DNA of 36,054 nucleotides from a bacterium (lineage in GTDB: Bacteria > Bacteroidota > Bacteroidia > Chitinophagales > Chitinophagaceae), in assembly GCA_027364635.1 (NCBI GenBank), contig DAHXOZ010000012.1, positions 1 through 36,054 on the forward strand, written 5' to 3'. Shown here one piece after another: positions 35,040-36,054 of this stretch. The translations under genes and the position numbers were made by a program. Numbering within the stretch: the first letter of the stretch is position 1; each line of letters begins with the position of its first letter. The notes beneath the pieces are model-generated. The model was given only the letters and a program-made list of their open reading frames with translations, did not search any database and had not been told where the DNA came from.

Positions 35040-36054
35040 TCAAGAAAGTGTTTTTTTGTATGAATTTACTGTCTCCTCACTACATTTCTTCCAAGAAAAG
35101 TTTTCCAGCCTTTTTATCCCGGCTTCTTTCATTCTTTTTGCCAATTCTTCATCTTTAATTACTTTTTGGATGGCATGCTTTATTGATTCGGTATCATAAG
35201 GGTCAAAATATTCACCTGCATTACCTGCCACCTCAGGAAGAGAACTGGTATTACTCAGACAGACGGGGCATTCATTTGAAAATGCTTCTAAAATTGGCAT
35301 GCCAAATCCTTCATATAAACTTGGATAAACAAAAACTAAGGCATTGGCATACAGTTCATTTAACTGCTGTTCATTAACTCCAAATAAAAAAGTACATTCT
35401 GAAATGTCAAGTGATTTTAGTTCTTCCAGTTCTTCCTTGATAAAAGGTTGTCCAGTGCAGATAAGTTTTAACTCATTATCTTCTCTTCTCAATTCGCTGA
35501 ATGCTTTGGCAAGACGGGAAAAATTTTTATAACCTCTTCTTACTCCCACAAACAAAATATACTTTCCAAGTTTATTACTCATATTGGTTCTTTGACCCTT
35601 ATTGAACCCATGGTAAACTACATCAATTTTTTCACGAGGAATTTTCAATATCTCTACCAGGTCTTTTTTTGTGTTCTCACTAATAGAAATTATTCGATTG
35701 GCATTTTTAATTATTGTCTCCATTTCATTCATACGCGAAAATGACTTATACTGATCTTTAAATTTGAATTCAATCAAATCATGAACGGTAATGATGTAGG
35801 GCTTTTTCAGGCTTTTCAAAAAGTATGTATCATAGTAAGTGGGGTGAAAAAGGTCATAATTGCCTGCCTTAATCACGTATTCAGAATATCTTTTATTAAT
35901 ATCATAAGAAAATTGTTTCAATCTTCCCCTAATTCTTGATTCATTTTTAGGAAGAGAGATATATGGCTTTTTAAAAAAAGAAAAATCATCTTTCAAATGC
36001 TGATTTTCTGAAAAAAGAACAGGCAATTTATAATCAATATGAGTAATAAACTTG
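35040..36054 (-). CDS. GT4 family glycosyltransferase, N-terminus cut by the right window edge
   Basis: The track starts this gene at a TTG (36026), but the frame stays open to the edge (KFITHIDYK immediately precedes LPVLFSENQ) so the real start is outside the window; about 338 codons are visible and perhaps 20-40 residues are missing. FHPTYYDTYFL and TVHDLIEFKF mark the N-terminal acceptor domain of mannosyl/rhamnosyl-type GT4 enzymes ('HD' motif). The C-terminal domain has ILFVGVRRGYKNFSRLAKAF and PSLYEGFGMPILEAFSNECPV, a textbook E-x7-E donor site. It precedes the Wzy-like gene directly. The locus therefore continues beyond the window. Confidence 0.88.
   Translation of the reverse strand, partial: KFITHIDYKLPVLFSENQHLKDDFSFFKKPYISLPKNESRIRGRLKQFSYDINKRYSEYVIKAGNYDLFHPTYYDTYFLKSLKKPYIITVHDLIEFKFKDQYKSFSRMNEMETIIKNANRIISISENTKKDLVEILKIPREKIDVVYHGFNKGQRTNMSNKLGKYILFVGVRRGYKNFSRLAKAFSELRREDNELKLICTGQPFIKEELEELKSLDISECTFLFGVNEQQLNELYANALVFVYPSLYEGFGMPILEAFSNECPVCLSNTSSLPEVAGNAGEYFDPYDTESIKHAIQKVIKDEELAKRMKEAGIKRLENFSWKKCSEETVNSYKKTLS

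Noticed and set aside
1-36054. CRISPR array, tRNA, rRNA, insertion sequence or phage genes
   Set aside because: Scanned for regular short repeats, clover-leaf signatures and transposase/integrase motifs; none seen.

Overview
The window looks like Bacteroidota DNA, most likely from the Chitinophagales/Sphingobacteriales side. The evidence is AT-rich sequence, a secreted protein ending in a type IX secretion sorting domain, a NagB fused to a PIG-L deacetylase-like domain, and a TAnnTTTG-type -7 promoter element. No rRNA, tRNA, CRISPR array, transposase or phage gene was seen.

Left part (1-7501) is mixed: a YceI-family gene cut by the left edge (minus), a cationic-amino-acid-type permease (plus), the NagB/PIG-L fusion (minus), a 600-base intergenic region with inverted repeats, and a large secreted protein (plus). 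That protein carries a jelly-roll polysaccharide-lyase-like domain with the RAE / QIH / YxKxGxxY motif set, five Ig-like PKD/K319-type repeats and a T9SS tail.

Right part (7585-36054) is one long minus-strand exopolysaccharide or O-antigen type locus, read right to left and open at the right edge. Its first block (36054-18194) holds GT4, a Wzy/O-antigen-ligase-like membrane protein, GT2, GT4, asparagine-synthase-like AsnB, GT4, a UDP-glucuronate 4-epimerase-like SDR, two more GT4, an alpha/alpha-toroid protein of unknown role, a second AsnB, an AlgD-like nucleotide-sugar 6-dehydrogenase, another GT4 and a WcaJ-type initiating phosphoglycosyl transferase. Most junctions overlap or are under 60 bases. 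A 207-base gap with a candidate promoter separates the second block (17986-7585): a UXS/ArnA-like SDR, an FAD amine-oxidase-like enzyme, a NodB deacetylase, WecB, a methyltransferase, a polyprenyl-phosphate GT2, a GT-C transferase, a 456-base gap, another methyltransferase and another GT-C transferase.

Working model (inference): the locus makes a uronic-acid-containing polymer. A 6-dehydrogenase and 4-epimerase supply uronic acids, the two AsnB proteins may amidate carboxyl groups, WcaJ starts the lipid-linked unit, the GTs extend it and the Wzy-like protein polymerises it. The second block resembles the Arn lipid A pathway in layout (SDR, NodB, polyprenyl-P GT2, GT-C) and may build and transfer a modified sugar from a lipid carrier. 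The nearby secreted lyase-like protein could cut a uronate polymer, possibly the one made here. Flippase, Wza/Wzc export genes and GDP-mannose synthesis genes are not in the window and may lie beyond the right edge or elsewhere.
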